Assembly (NCBI GenBank): GCA_036365515.1
Contig: CM070873.1
Location: forward strand, 43,825,157 to 43,889,156
From: Torymus aiolomorphi
Taxonomy: Eukaryota > Arthropoda > Insecta > Hymenoptera > Torymidae
Direction of reading: 5' to 3'
DNA length: 64,000 bases
The notes under the pieces were generated by a model. That model did no database searches. It was not told the DNA's origin and saw only the letters and a list, made by a program, of their open reading frames with translations. The position numbers were made by a program, and so were the translations under genes. This document shows positions 13,815-25,612 of the stretch, one piece after another; within the stretch, counting starts at the first letter, position 1, and every line of letters starts with the position of its first letter.

Positions 13815-14270
13815 CCCCTTGTACCTGGCCGGCGGGACGTAGTTACGCCTCCGGTGTTGAGGACAATGAGATCAAGCCTTGCGGTCGTCTCCAATACAGC
13901 CTTTCCCCTAGAGTCAGTCCCGTCGGAGCCCCAGTCAGTAGCCTTGGCGTTAATGTCCCCGACCACGACCAGTTCTCCTCCGAGACCTGTGATGCCTCTA
14001 TGGAGGCAAGCCTCGCCCTGAAGACGCCCATCTTGACGTTTGGCGACAGATAGCAGCTGATCCAGGTCCTTTGACCGCATCTGATGCAGACAAAGCCGTC
14101 CTCGGCCCCCTGATCGGTGACTAGGAACTTGGCTCGGTTCTGGATCTTGATGGCCGCCCTATCCGTGTGATCCCTGAATCAAAACCGGTTTTCCCCATTC
14201 CTGTGCTGTTCATAAAGGATGAGCAGGTTCGCGTTATGGTTTTGGGCAAACTGGTCTAGCAGGTCCTGCG
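13718..14270 (-). pseudogene. R1-type ORF2 endonuclease fragment
   Basis: Minus-strand frames include LRLAQDLLDQFAQNHNANLL near the start of ORF2, then GFVCIRCGQRTWISCYLSPN, and later VVVGDINAKATDWGSDGTDS. The last matches the GDFNAH-type catalytic block of apurinic-like endonucleases that nick target DNA in R1 and related elements. At least one frameshift separates the pieces. The reverse transcriptase that should follow is absent: sequence jumps to the ORF2 C-terminus within about 100 bp. Confidence 0.7.
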
Positions 14271-14312
14271 CCAATCGCAATCCCCTCAAGTTAGCTTGAA
14301 GTATGACCGCAA

Positions 14313-15650
14313 TTACGACTGGTCGCGACGGCCCGCGGCCGCGTAGGTCGCGCATTTGTCACTCCCCGGTACGTGGGATGCTTCCAACGGTGGCTCTTTT
14401 TCTGCACAAAGGCAGCAGTGGGGGGCTTTAACGCAATTTTTTGCCTGGTGTCCCTCCTTACCATATTTCCAACAGAGCTTTGACCTATCGGGCCCTTTGC
14501 TATCCGAGCTATTCCCGTAGCCGAAGCATCTGTAGCATCGTACCGGGGACTCCTTGATTCGCATCGGACCCACCCGATGCGAATGTGGCCGTATTCTGCT
14601 AGGGTACGGGCCATTGACACGGCTAGACTCCCCTGGCTAGGCGATTGCCCCTCAAAGCTGTTGGGGAGAGCCACACCTCCAAATTTTCGGGTGCTCCCTC
14701 CCCTAGGCTCTTCTCTACCTCTTCCTTTGTGGAGGTCGTAGTGACACCCCTTATCTCTACGGCGAGTTGGGGGATGAGGGTCCTCACGGAAGCGTCTTCG
14801 CCCACGACGTTGGTGACTGCTCTATCGAACTGTGCCCGAGCTTTGAGGTCGGTTTTGCCCAGTTCTACTAGCATGCCACCTTTCTTCGTCTGGCGGATGG
14901 CGCGGACATTGACTCCCATTTCGTCTATGTCCACGCTCGCCGTGATATCTTCGCGAGAAGCTCCGCGTAGGTTTTTGTCCCAACAGGCATGACCAGCATA
15001 GCGGGAGGTTTTGCTTGCCAAATGTCCTCTTTGGCTTGTTCGTTTTTTTCTTCTCCTTGTTCTTTACCTTCTTCTTCTTTTTTGATTTTTTGGAGGTCTG
15101 GTCCAGCCCTCCTCCGTCTCTACATTGCCTTGAGTGTTGTTCCCCTCCTGCTGTGGATCCGTGGTCGCTGATGATGGTGGTTGATTCTGTTCCCCACGCT
15201 TCCGCTGGCCACCTGAGCCGGGTAGGGGCAGCCCGTCACGGGGGTGACGGTTCATCGTGGGAGTACCCATGTTGACCCCCACGGAGGGAGGGGCTACAAA
15301 AAGAACTTGCGAGTGCCCACCCGTCTTTGCCTTCTTCTTCTCGTTCGAGTGGGTGGGTTCCTCGGGGCTCGGCGTGTTTTGCCGTAGCCTCTTTCTCTCC
15401 GTGGAATGACCTCGGCGCCTCGCCTGGATTTCTCGATACCATCTTTGATCTCCTTTTGGCCGTGCCTAGAAATGAGCTTTGTCAGCTCCTTGAAAGTCTG
15501 GCACAGCTCATCTAATAGGTGACCCTGCAACACCTCTTTCTGGCTTGCGGAGCTACTACTAGTAGCGGCACTGTCGCCGTCACGGCTTTGCTTGTCTCCT
15601 GTCCTCACTCCTTTATCTGTTTTATGCCTACCTTTGCTGGAGATTGGCAT
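14313..15650 (-). pseudogene. R1-type retrotransposon ORF1 (gag-like), frameshifted
   Basis: Reading leftwards on the minus strand, the pieces are: a basic N-terminal frame (15294-15650, MPISSKGRHKTDKG), a central frame (14623-15021) and a zinc-knuckle frame (14313-14573). The central frame has IRQTKKGGMLVELG and a VRTLIPQLAVEIRGV block typical of R1-clade gag. The last has CYRCFGYG, CWKYGKEGHQAKNC and CCLCAE, the usual CCHC series. In the family these proteins bind the element's RNA. The frames are shifted relative to one another, so no full-length protein can be made. Confidence 0.75.
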
Positions 15651-16002
15651 TGGAGGCTAGCAACTCGACACGGTATGAAAGGAGTAGCTTGGGGGTGTTC
15701 CGCGGACTTGTAGGGTTGCCAATTTTTTTGTAGCTAGTCTGCATGCTTGAAATTGTATTCCGCCAATAAAATTATTGGCGATCTGAAAAATTACAGATTG
15801 AGAATTTTTTCTTTCTTTGCCACGGCAAAATGTGATGTTTAGGGGTGAGTTTTTGTTGTTTTTTATTTTCTTGCACTTGTACTTGTTGTTTACATCATTT
15901 TCACTGCTTTAGAATCGATTCCCATCGGAAATCATAATTTTTTGGAAGTTTGGACTTTCGTTGGAGTCGCAACGTTGCAAACTTTAAGCACATCCACAGA
16001 CG

Positions 16003-16983
16003 GCATTTAAAATATCTTTACCTAATTTCCCTTTTGTTTAAATTATGGAAAATTCTTTGGTTAAATCTTTTTGTTCTGATGGTAATTGATTATAATTGCC
16101 TCTCTGAGCAACTTCAATTTTTTTCATACATGCAAAATCATCGATCGTGATACGCTCAACATTTCCAGGACGCCTCCTGTTAAATACTTGAAGCGATGTC
16201 AACGTCGCTTTTAGTAAGATTATATATTTATCATAATCGAAGCCTTTCTGTTCGAGATGATTGTAGCTCTCCATCCTTTGTTTTTTTAGTACGTATAGAA
16301 GCATTTGACGTCTTCCGCCGATGGTAAAGTCGCATCCTTTTGTCTCCTGTGTATAGCTCTTGATTCGGAAGCCATTCGAAACAATCTCCTTCTAAAATTA
16401 TTCTCAAAACACAGTAGAAAGGCGTCCACAGTTTGTTTAGCTTCAATATTGTTCTGTCTTAAGTTCATTATTGAGCAAGTTTTACAAATTGTTTTTACTA
16501 GAGTTGACATGTTTTCTGCTAGGGTCGGGAATTGTAATTTACTGTTATCCCCAGTAGCCTTGCCAGTGGCCATACGTTCAATCGAATTCACAATTTCAAG
16601 GCTTTTACCAGGAACTAAAGCATCTTGGAGTTTAGCCACACCAAGAGCTAATTTTAGTTTCCCTAAACGACGTAATTGATTACATATATTTGCCTTGTGC
16701 TGATGTTCCCTAAGGTGGTGACTGATCTCATTCCCGTATTCGATAATCAATTTATCACGTCTTATGGATCGAACCACTTTATCATTTCTCATTTTACATA
16801 GTATTCTCTTACGTAAAATATTACTAGCGTTTTTCGCACAATTGGGTATCATTCTTCGTACCAGTGAAACAAAATTGCGACAACCTTTGACATTCTTACC
16901 AGTACACTTCGTAGTATGTATATTAAAATTTCTTTCTAAAATCCTTGCATGGCAGTTAGGACACTCACAAGGAGATGATCAGG
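16003..16983 (-). pseudogene. Tyrosine-recombinase-like mobile-element protein, degraded
   Basis: The minus strand begins near 16983 with a zinc-finger-like stretch (CECPNCHARILERNF, then HTTKC). It continues through KVVRSIRRDKLIIEYGNEIS and RRLGKLKLALGVAKLQDAL to EDVKCFYTY at 16286. A one-base shift near 16290 leads to LTSLQVFNRRRPGNVERITI and LTKEFSII. An in-frame TAA follows, then TKGKLGKDILNAVCG. An N-terminal C2H2-like finger followed by an FNRRRxGEV block recalls tyrosine-recombinase-like (Crypton-type?) proteins of many animals, in which that Arg would be the first catalytic one. This identification is from memory of the pattern. The Mutator-like element to the left interrupts the gene at 15993-16002. 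Confidence 0.45.
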
Positions 16984-17015
16984 GGTGTGGGTCCTGGATT
17001 TGGCTAAAACTGTAG

Positions 17016-17950
17016 GTGGTACTTCTTTATGACAAGTAATGAGACACGTGTCTCGGATTTTTGTGAATGGGCCTTTTTTCCGAAACCCAAGCTATTTTAT
17101 GTCTAAAATGAACAATTTTTGATAAAAATGTGGTCTCTTTCTTTAGTTATAACTTTTTGAATATTTCTGTCATATAAATGGACTAAAAAGTTTATAAAAG
17201 AAGGTAAAAAAGCTTTAATTTAAGCTGTGTTTCATTAAAAAATGTTGATTTTCAAAAAGTTATAGGCTATCAAAGATAAAGTGAGAAGATAGCTTAAGGA
17301 AAGAAGGTACCGATTTTTGGCCAAAAATCGATTTTTTTTAATCATTTTAAACTATTTTTTAGCCATTTTTCTATCCGAAAATCTCCTAATGTCATAATTT
17401 TCATATAATTATTTAATTTGATTTATTTTAACAATTATCGTTAAAAACGCAATTGAGCGTTTTTTTGCATTTTTTATAATACTTTTCTCTTTTTGACAAA
17501 TCCAGTTCATGTGCAATTATACTCTACGTCGCTGATTTCCCTTTGCAACTACACAATTACTATTCAATGTTGATATTTAAACTTACTTTGCTCATATAAT
17601 TTTATAAATAAATCGTCCAGCTGTTATACTAAACTCCATTTGAATCGAGCCATCTATATCGACCGTCTTATCGACTACGGCCCGTTCGTTATACGCAATA
17701 AGGAACAGGGAATAAGTATAGTATATGGGTACTATATCTATATACGTAAGATACAAGTGCTGTTCCCCATATACATATATAGATATAGTAATTTATGTAA
17801 CTTGCTGTATCTGTTCTGTTCCTTTTTGTACATAGCGGATCTAACTTCACGTTTATTTTGTTTCTGAGTTGATAAAAAAATCGTATATATTATCCTCAAA
17901 AATTGTTTAGTTTTGCTGCAGTAAAATTGTAATTAAAATCCATTGAAAAA
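17016..17950. other. AT-rich intergenic sequence
   Basis: No gene is recognisable. An imperfect palindrome ('atatctatata' blocks) lies at about 17715-17800 and overlaps a short frame with no motif. Confidence 0.4.
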
Positions 17951-17974
17951 GTTTAATAACACTTATTACACAAT

Positions 17975-19065
17975 ATTAATATTTTATTTATTTATACCAG
18001 AGTAAGTACAAATGGTAAGTACATGTTTACATTATACGGGATGTATAATCCAGCAGAGGAATTGTTTTCCTGTTCGCTGGTCCGGTATTCTTAAATCTAA
18101 CTTAACCTAAGATTCTAGATAGAAATATAAGTTTTTAACAAAATATAATATAATATAACAAATGTGATTAAACTTTTCAATATAAAAATATCTCTTTTCA
18201 ATATAAAAATATCTAGGTTGCTTTTATTTCTAAATGTTTCTAAATTTTCTTTTACCCATTTCTTTAGCTTCCTTTTTTTACTATGTATGCTACTAATGGT
18301 CTTTAAATCGTTGGGTAAGCGATTGAATATCATTATTGCTCTAATAAAACTGTTTTTAATGCTAATGGTTTTGAGCCTTTTAGGAATCTGAATACTTTTA
18401 TTTCTTGTAGTTTTATTGGAGCTAAGGTATATTAACTTTAATTCATTGTAATGATAATCTAGTGATTCATACTCGAAAATTTGATCTAAGTACATAGGAT
18501 TTTTATTAGTGATAAATTTATTTTTATTAACTATTTTTAGTAATCTGATTTGTAGTCTTTTGAGCAAATTGATACTGTCCGCATACGCACCTCCCCAGGC
18601 TATTGTTTTGTTGTACACGTAAACAATGTGTTCGTTCCATCTCATGTTACTGTCAAAGACTATACCTAGATATTTGGTACTTTCTACTCTTTTGAGTTTT
18701 GTACTATTAATATTGATGTTTAAGTTTTTGGGAGTGCTATCACTTTGACTACCAAATTCCATATACACTGTTTTATCAGTGTTTAACGAGAGTTTATTCA
18801 GAGCTAACCATTTAGATATTTTTCGTAAAAAGTCATTCATTTTTGACTCTACTTCATGCCATGTTTTAGCTGTTGAAATAACAGCAGTATCATCAGCATA
18901 CGATATGATTGTGTTTTCCGGCATGTCTAATAATAAGTCGTTGATGTACAGTATAAATAGTAACAGTCCCAATATAGTACCCTGTGGGACTCCCGTTGTT
19001 ACTTATTCAAGTTCGCAAATTTCGTCTTTATTTTCAAATAGATTTATCTGAAATTTGACTAGGAA
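17975..19065 (-). mobile_element. Non-LTR retrotransposon, 5'-truncated copy A
   Basis: The minus strand encodes a reverse transcriptase C-terminal half: VTTGVPQGTILGLLLF, YADDTAV (the catalytic YxDD box), then WLALNKLSLNTDKTVYMEF and STKYLGIVFDSNMRW. The main open frame is 18115-18972, extending upstream past a single stop (at about 19001) to about 19065. Compared with copy B, an internal stretch is missing between EHIVYVYNKT and IAWGGAY. The 3' end has a short hairpin region ('agaggaa...ttcctg') and a TAAATAAAT-type tail near 17985-18000, shared with copy B. The clade looks Jockey- or I-like, but I cannot be more exact. Confidence 0.8.
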
Positions 19066-20635
19066 GTAGTAATAAGTTTGTCTATGTGCATCAACTCTCA
19101 GAATTCAAGGAAAAGCTTATAACAATTAATCTTTAATTAAAAACATTGTGGTCGGTACGGCAGAGAACTCTGCCGGTATAAGGCATCCCCTTAAGGTCCT
19201 GCCATCTATGTATCCGAGTAGAAAGCATAGTTCAGGTATAGGCTATTAGAAAAGGTTCGACCGTCAATAGCTACTGAAAGTCTTTGCTGTCGAAGAGAAA
19301 ATCGTGTTTGATGGCCTATGTCCAAGGGAAAATTTTGTTTTCTCTTATAAAGAAAAATAGGTACAGTTATTCCAGTATATTATTTCTATATGTCCCGTCT
19401 ATATCTTCAAAGTTTGGAAGTTACTTTAAGGGAGTACCCTTGGGAATAGAATTTAAAAGGGAAATCGTTTGATATGAGGGTGACAGCTGTATTAAAGTGC
19501 ACTGAAGCTCTGGTTCAAATTTTGTGAAGATTCAGAGCTTCACACATACAACAACACACGTGTTCTTCAACTATTAATTATGTTAAACCACATGAGGCAT
19601 ATAATATGGTACTACATTGCCAAACTTACGACTGTTACTGTGTGAGTCAATGACACGTCGAAGCGTTCTCTTAACTGACTAGCTACGTATACTGAGGGTA
19701 CTCCTATAAAGTACTAAAAAATTCTTTTTATTTTAATTAATTAACTTAAATATATTTAAGTACTAAAAAAAAGATTTTTATTTTTTTTTTGCGCAACTAA
19801 ATTAAATAAACTTTTGTAAATCCTATATTCCTAGGAATATTTGTTATCGCTTTAAGAGCAAATCTTTGTTTGATTAGTCGTATCTTTTGGAATCAAATGC
19901 TTTCATACCTAGTAAAATTGTTGTGAAGTAGATTCAAACATTAGTTGAATTTTTCTATGTATGCGGAGTTATAAAATTATAATAAAACTGGTATACTTTT
20001 ATATTAATTTGAATACTCAATAAAACATTGTTTATGTGTAATTAATAAATTTAAAATACTATATAGAGCTTGTAAATCCTACATTTTTAGGAATATTTGT
20101 AATCGCTTTTTAAGCAAGTATATAGTATATTAAATATTTTATTCTTTCATGTCCATTATTTATGGTTAACGTTACTCTTTTATGAATTTTTATAAATAAG
20201 TAATGTTTGAAGTAAGGTATTTAGAATATTATAATTAAAGCACAAATAGACTAGCGGAGCCGTTTTTGAGTTATTGTAATCCATAGCAGCTTGCTTTTGT
20301 TCGACGCGCGGTCACGCGCCATGAGAGTGAGAGAGACAGCGAGAATGCGGGGGTATACCGTCCGTTCGAAGAGTTCGAGTCTCTCCCTAGCGTAAAAAAA
20401 AACGCGCGGCAAGCGAGAGAGAGTCAAAACTTTTGCCTCCGATTATTACTTGAGAACTACCTTAAGGAGGAGCCTAATTTCGCCTATTCAATAGCCTCGA
20501 GGGTTGAAGCTCGTCAGTTGCCTGTCTGTTCCGATGTGAGCCGCTTCTCACTGAAATTTCGGGTTGTGTTTTCTTCTCTCTTAAATTCATACTTTTCAAC
20601 AAGATAATTAAAGATACCGTTATTTTGATATCTTG
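19066..20635. other. Intergenic sequence, partly GC-richer near the right end
   Basis: No gene or terminal repeat was identified. The 20300-20420 portion has GA-rich and CG-rich runs ('gagagtgagagagacagcg'), which could be promoter-proximal sequence for the locus that follows. That is only a guess. Confidence 0.3.
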
Positions 20636-21005
20636 TTGCACTAAGAAATAATCGCTGGCCCAACGCTGGCTCCCGCTAACTCTATACAGTATTTGGAAGA
20701 GTTCGTACAGCTGGAGCTGCTGGCAAAGAAGCTTCAAGAAGATCGTGTACATGTGCAACAACGTGGATCTCACGTGTAGTCCGCAGAGTCCGTCCGGGGT
20801 AACGACGGATGCCACTGTTGGCGGCGCTGGTGTTAATGTGGAGAGCAAGATGAATGGCTGTAATAAGGAACTGCAGCCACCGGCTCAGACGGCGGCGCGC
20901 ATAGCCAATCGGATCAACTTCTTGATGAGTGTTATTTTAAATGGTTACCTTCATTTACCGCAACACAGGGATAATATCCGGTGCCTGTTATCGGACATCA
21001 TTCAG
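20636..21005 (+). CDS. Possible exon of an unrecognised protein
   Basis: An open frame from about 20652 to 21005 ends at a good splice donor (attcag|gtatat) in phase 0. It reads CNKELQPPAQTAARIANRIN and then LMSVILNGYLHLPQHRDNIR, a plausible helical domain. A second, overlapping frame across 20637-20780 (QYLEEFVQLELLAKKLQEDR) also looks protein-like, so the true frame in the first half is uncertain. The next in-phase acceptor with a long open frame is at 26109, after about 5.1 kb that is mostly transposon. No family is recognised. GC content and codon use are clearly higher than in the flanks. Confidence 0.4.
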
Positions 21006-23053
21006 GTATATTCATTAACGTTGAATTCGCGAACAGTTAGACATCCCTAATTGAACGCTAACCATTTAAAAGTATGATGATTTGTCTAACGTGCTTTCAA
21101 TAGATGTCAAAATTTTCTGTATAAACTCTATTAAAAGGCATATAATATGGTTCAAAATCATTCATGGTTTCTATAGTTCAAGCTGTTAAAAAATCATTTA
21201 TATATTAGTTTTTTAATCAGAGAACAGCGCAATATTAAAAGCTTTATAAAGAAGGCACTTGCCAAATTAAATTTGGATAAATATTAACATCCCTTCTACT
21301 TAAGGCGGTCTTACACCTATAGTGGCTGCTGAGGCCAAAATCAGCTGAAAAAAAAAAAGAAAAATGTAGTTTAAACAACATTATATACTATAAAATGTAG
21401 TTTAAAAATTATGAATTTTATGAATTTTATGAATTTTTATGAATATTTTATTTTATGAATTTTTATGTATTTTTGTGGTTCTTAGCATTTGCAAATCATT
21501 TGCTTCAGGAAATGTTATATTTTCAACTCTTCGGGCCATAACTACATAAATTTCAAGTAATTTAGGTCCCCTCCCATGAAAATCCATGGAATAGTTTTCT
21601 CAAAAAGTTATGCCAAACTTTAAAAAATGACATTTTGAAAAATAAGCCTACAAAGAAAAATACCGTAAAACTTCAAAAATAATTAGCCATTAGGTCTCCT
21701 ATTTTTTCCCTTCTTGAAACTCACTTTCCTATATACCTGAGATATGTTCTCCTATATAAAATGATTAAAACAGAAGCTCTGGCAGCTTGCGTGTTTTTAT
21801 ATATAGTATAATGTTATCCCAGCAGCATCCGTTACACTAAAAGTTATTGATAACAATCTGTCCTTCTTTTGCACTTTTGATCCATCCGTTGTTGAATCAC
21901 TTTTTGACACATCGCACTGAGTTATATTATTATTTCGAATACTAAAATAAATGTAGAATATGCACCAGGTCTTATGAAATATATGAAATTCCAATCAAAA
22001 CTTAAGAAGCCACCATTATCATAGCCAAAAGTACATAAGTATATCAAAGCCAATAAAACCATTTTTTCAATGATCACATGATTACACATATTGTATACAA
22101 AATATATCTTGAATTCTGGCCTGTATTATACATTTCTTGTGTGCTAAGCAGGCTTGTCGCTTTTATGTGTAGATACATCTTGACACTTATTGCAATTCAG
22201 AACTCTTCTGAATTGAATTATATCCTATAGTGAGCTAAACTCAATTATCTTACTTTCATCTTTCTTAGGAAAAAAGATGTATTTATTTTTATACGATAAG
22301 AATTATTACTGCTTCTTCCTTAAAATACTTAACTAAATCTTGCCAATGTGCATGTTTTTCTGTATTTACTTTCATACAGCATTTCTACCTTGAACTGAAA
22401 CGACTTCCCAAATTTCAACAAAACTGTCACTGCACGCTTGTACTATAACTACACTTATAAATACTTTTCAGATATATATCTTCACATATAATACATTAAA
22501 TTTTCACTCCTAAATTCACTTATGAATACAAATAATCAAACACTAAGAAAAAATCTTTCTCCATGAGGAAGCAAAAACTCTGCAAAACAAACTGTTGAAA
22601 TCACATTGTTAGGGGAAGGCGGGGCATGGCATGGCAGGCGGATCAATTTGGCACCTCAATATTTAAAAAGTAAATAAATATTTAGAAATAAATGTTCATA
22701 AAAAATCAAAGAAAAATACTTCTAGTTTTTGTCTCTGCTCAAAATATATAAAAAGAAAGTCATATTAATAAGTTTAATGAAAATGAAATTTGAAGCTGAA
22801 AAAAAAAGGTTGGTCTCATTTTTCATTCGTCTGTCAGAATGCGAAAAAAGGATGGAACCATCCAAATTAAGTGTATTTCGATAGTTTGGACATTGAACTT
22901 TGAAGCCTCATTTGATTTTTTACTTAATAGTGCTTAATAATTATGTATTAACGATTGAAAAAAACGATGAAAACGGGGCACGTGTATCGCCCCTGGTAGG
23001 GCACACAGCGACATCCGTCAGCAGCGCCGGAGCAAAACAGCTGATCGCCTTAA

Positions 23054-23630
23054 GGGGGTTAGTGCGATATTGGCTTTTCTTAAGAATTTCTTGAAACTTG
23101 CAGGGTAGACTCATATTACTATTATACGCAGTATCTGTAAATTTCAGAAAGCCTAGCTTCCCCGTTTGTGAGATATAAGCTCCCAAAGTTACGAAATTTA
23201 ACACGGTGTCTTATGGGACCGTCGTCATGAAATGTAAAAAAATGAACGTTTTCGTCAATAACTTGGAAAGTTTTCTTAAGACTTGAAAGAAAAAGAGATA
23301 TGTTACTAAGAACAATACTTTGAATGTCCTCTGCAAATTTCAGGAAGCCTAGCTTCACCGTTTTCGAGATACAGTTGTTTAAAGTACGTAGCCTCAGGGT
23401 AGACGACGCCGCGCGTGTCCTTGTGTGCGTGTAAACAAACGAAGGCTCGCTGCGTGTGTGTCTACACAGACGTAGCGCTTCTATGTGTATGTACACACAG
23501 ATGAAGCGGCGCTATGTGTGCGTGGACAGTCTCTCGTGAAATTTTGAGAGTGGGGAGACTCGAGAGAGCGTGAGGCGTACGGCGTTCGACCAGCTGTACT
23601 TTTGGCTTGTATGTTACCGCACTAACCCCC
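23054..23630. mobile_element. TTAA-flanked miniature element X
   Basis: The terminal repeats are GGGGGTTAGTGCG and its complement. TTAA flanks both sides (23050-23053 and 23631-23634). The right-hand TTAA is shared with the left end of element Y. The interior is non-coding and has a 'cctagcttc.ccgtt..gagata' block also found, inverted, in Y. Confidence 0.8.
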
Positions 23631-23634
23631 TTAA

Positions 23635-24191
23635 GGGGGTTCATCCAACCAGGAACGTATCAAGAATCAATGTCACCCAGCACCGCGCGCACAGGCTTGC
23701 TCGCATGAGGCCCCCACTCTTGTAGTCAGAGCGCGTGTTTATATGGGACTGACACATACACATAGCTTCGTGCCGTCTGTGAGCGTTCACACAGAGCGGC
23801 GCTCGTCTGTTTGTTCCCCCACCGCTCCAGCGTCGTCTGCACGCGCGGCCGTACACCTAAAATTCCATACTTTCAACTACAATATCTTAAAAACGGTGAA
23901 GCTAGGATCTCTGAATTTGTAATATGATATTCTAATTATTGATCTTAATAACATATTAGTTTTTCAGACAAACGCTAAATGTATCTTTGAAGTTATAGAC
24001 TGAATCGATCTTTCGCGCGTGCGCGTCCCATAAGACGCCGTGTTAAAATGCTCAAATTTGACAATTAATATCTCGATAACGGTGAAGCTAGGCTCTTTTT
24101 TTGTGAGGATATCATATAGATAATGATGTCAGGTACATGTGAAAAAAGTTTCAAAGACTTCCTAAATAAACTGAAAATTGGATGAACCCCC
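23635..24191. mobile_element. TTAA-flanked miniature element Y
   Basis: The terminal repeats are GGGGGTTCATCCAA and its complement, with TTAA at 23631-23634 and 24192-24195. Its right half, read in reverse, resembles the left half of X ('taacacgg.gtcttatggga'), so X and Y belong to one family in opposite orientations. It has no coding capacity. Confidence 0.8.
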
Positions 24192-25534
24192 TTAACCTGC
24201 AAGTCAGAGCAATCTAGCAATTCAAGATGGAAATATTTGTTATGTTAATATTACTACCAAAGTTTTAAATTTAAATTAATATTTTGTTTTAATTATCGAT
24301 CTTAGATTTGTCATACTTATGGAAATTATAATAATAGTTTGTATTAAAAACACTGTGTTAATAAAGGCAATCTAATTTTGATAAAATATAGTTTGAAATA
24401 TTTTATTTCATTTTATTATATTTAATAAAAATTATGTACGCTTCATCGTTACGTGTGCTACTCGTGTCCCACCCCCTGTTATTCGTGCCCCTTAGTGGAG
24501 CACGTGGAGCATTTTTAAACGTTTTGCTTTTTCATTTTTGGTGAAAAATACGGGTTAAGAAAACATTTTCTATCACTAGAATCGTGTTTTAGATGAACTG
24601 ATGTATTGATTACATATTTTATTATTATCTAAATCTATTTTTAATATATTTAATTTCAATTTAAAGTTAGGGTGTCCATGACACCCCGCCTTCCCCCTAT
24701 GTATCTTTGCTTATATGAGCTGTCAGCTGTGGAACTGTGTTTACACTGGTATTAGCAAACACGTTCTATATAGGTACAAAAGGGAGTATTTTCATATAGT
24801 AAATTGCTGTCGAATTTTGGTCACGGAATGGTCACTTTACTTGAACAGAAGTGCAAAATTGTCACAAGACGATTCCACTGGATTTCGAATTCCACAACAT
24901 GGTTTATTTTATTTTTATAATAAATCCCGTATGTAAATTTAATTATTTTGTTATCCTTATACTAATATGGCTTAAATAATGTTTTGATATTTTAAAACAC
25001 ATTTTAGTGAACGTTTTCCTATCAGAAGCGTAAAAGCATAAAAAAGGGCAAAATAAAAAAGTAAATCAATCTTTTTATCATTTTAAAGATAGTAAGCTCT
25101 TTCAGCCATAACATCTTAAATTTTTTTAATGTTTGATCCAAACTAGTTTTTTTAGGTTCAGAATAACATATATAATTAAAAATACAATAAAAAAAATTTG
25201 ATTTTTAAAAAATTTTTAGGTGTAAGACCACCTTAACTTCGATATTCCCATTTGTCGCAAATTATATGACAACCATTTCTACTAATAACTTTGTTTACAA
25301 TGATTCGGATCCATACTGTGAGAATGTAAATAGTATACCTATAGTATATAGCTAATATATTTTTCTTGCATGGTCGTACGAAGGGTTTGTCTCAAAATTA
25401 ATTTATTTTATGCATATAAAGTGTACTTTTTGCATGCCACGTGTAAAGTATACTTTACGCCTCGAAAATTCTATTTTTCGATACATGTTATAAAAATCAC
25501 ATGAGATAAATAATCTACTTACATACTAGTTTTG

Positions 25535-25612
25535 AACCGTATTTTATACCACGATCACCGAAAAATCATATCAAAGTTGTAATTTGAGGTTAGAGTGGTA
25601 TAAATTCACTTA
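25535..25612. repeat. Partial copy of the 'GCGAAGCG' hairpin repeat family
   Basis: The stretch 'ccgaaaaatcatatcaaag' followed by 'ttgaggttagagtggtataa' matches the flank of the fuller copies at 29600-29800 and 45245-45440. The central hairpin is not preserved here. Confidence 0.55.

Larger units (their letters stand above)
13194..15992. mobile_element. Mutator-like element enclosing an R1-type retrotransposon relic
   Basis: Long terminal inverted repeats of about 280 bp (13194-13473 and 15709-15992) bound this 2.8-kb element. Both contain 'aagtttgcaacgttgcgact' or its complement. Direct copies of TCCACAGACG flank it at 13184-13193 and 15993-16002. A 9-11 bp duplication with long terminal repeats is the hallmark of Mutator-like elements. 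The interior encodes no MULE transposase. Instead almost all of it is minus-strand R1-clade non-LTR retrotransposon sequence: gag, endonuclease and an extreme C-terminus, with the reverse transcriptase deleted. The structure resembles elements that capture foreign sequence between Mutator ends. The alternative is that an R1 copy landed in a MULE and the whole later shrank. Confidence 0.75.
22612..24697. mobile_element. TA-flanked element with GGGGAAGGCGGGG ends, nested
   Basis: The left end GGGGAAGGCGGGGCATGG and right end (complement GGGGGAAGGCGGGGTGTCATGG) are flanked by TA on both sides (22610-22611, 24698-24699). It sits inside the TTAA element 21304-25232 and contains the paired elements 23054-23630 and 23635-24191. 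Removing those leaves about 0.95 kb of AT-rich sequence with no transposase. Confidence 0.65.
21304..25232. mobile_element. TTAA-flanked (piggyBac-type) element with nested insertions
   Basis: Terminal repeats GGCGGTCTTACACCTA (left) and its near complement (right) are flanked by TTAA at 21300-21303 and 25233-25236. TTAA duplication is characteristic of piggyBac-type insertion. Shared interior text ('ttcaactcttcgg', 'cataacta', 'atttcaagtaatttagg') links it to the element at 54958-55941. No transposase frame is visible. Much of its length is explained by the nested element at 22612-24697, which itself holds two more elements. Confidence 0.7.
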
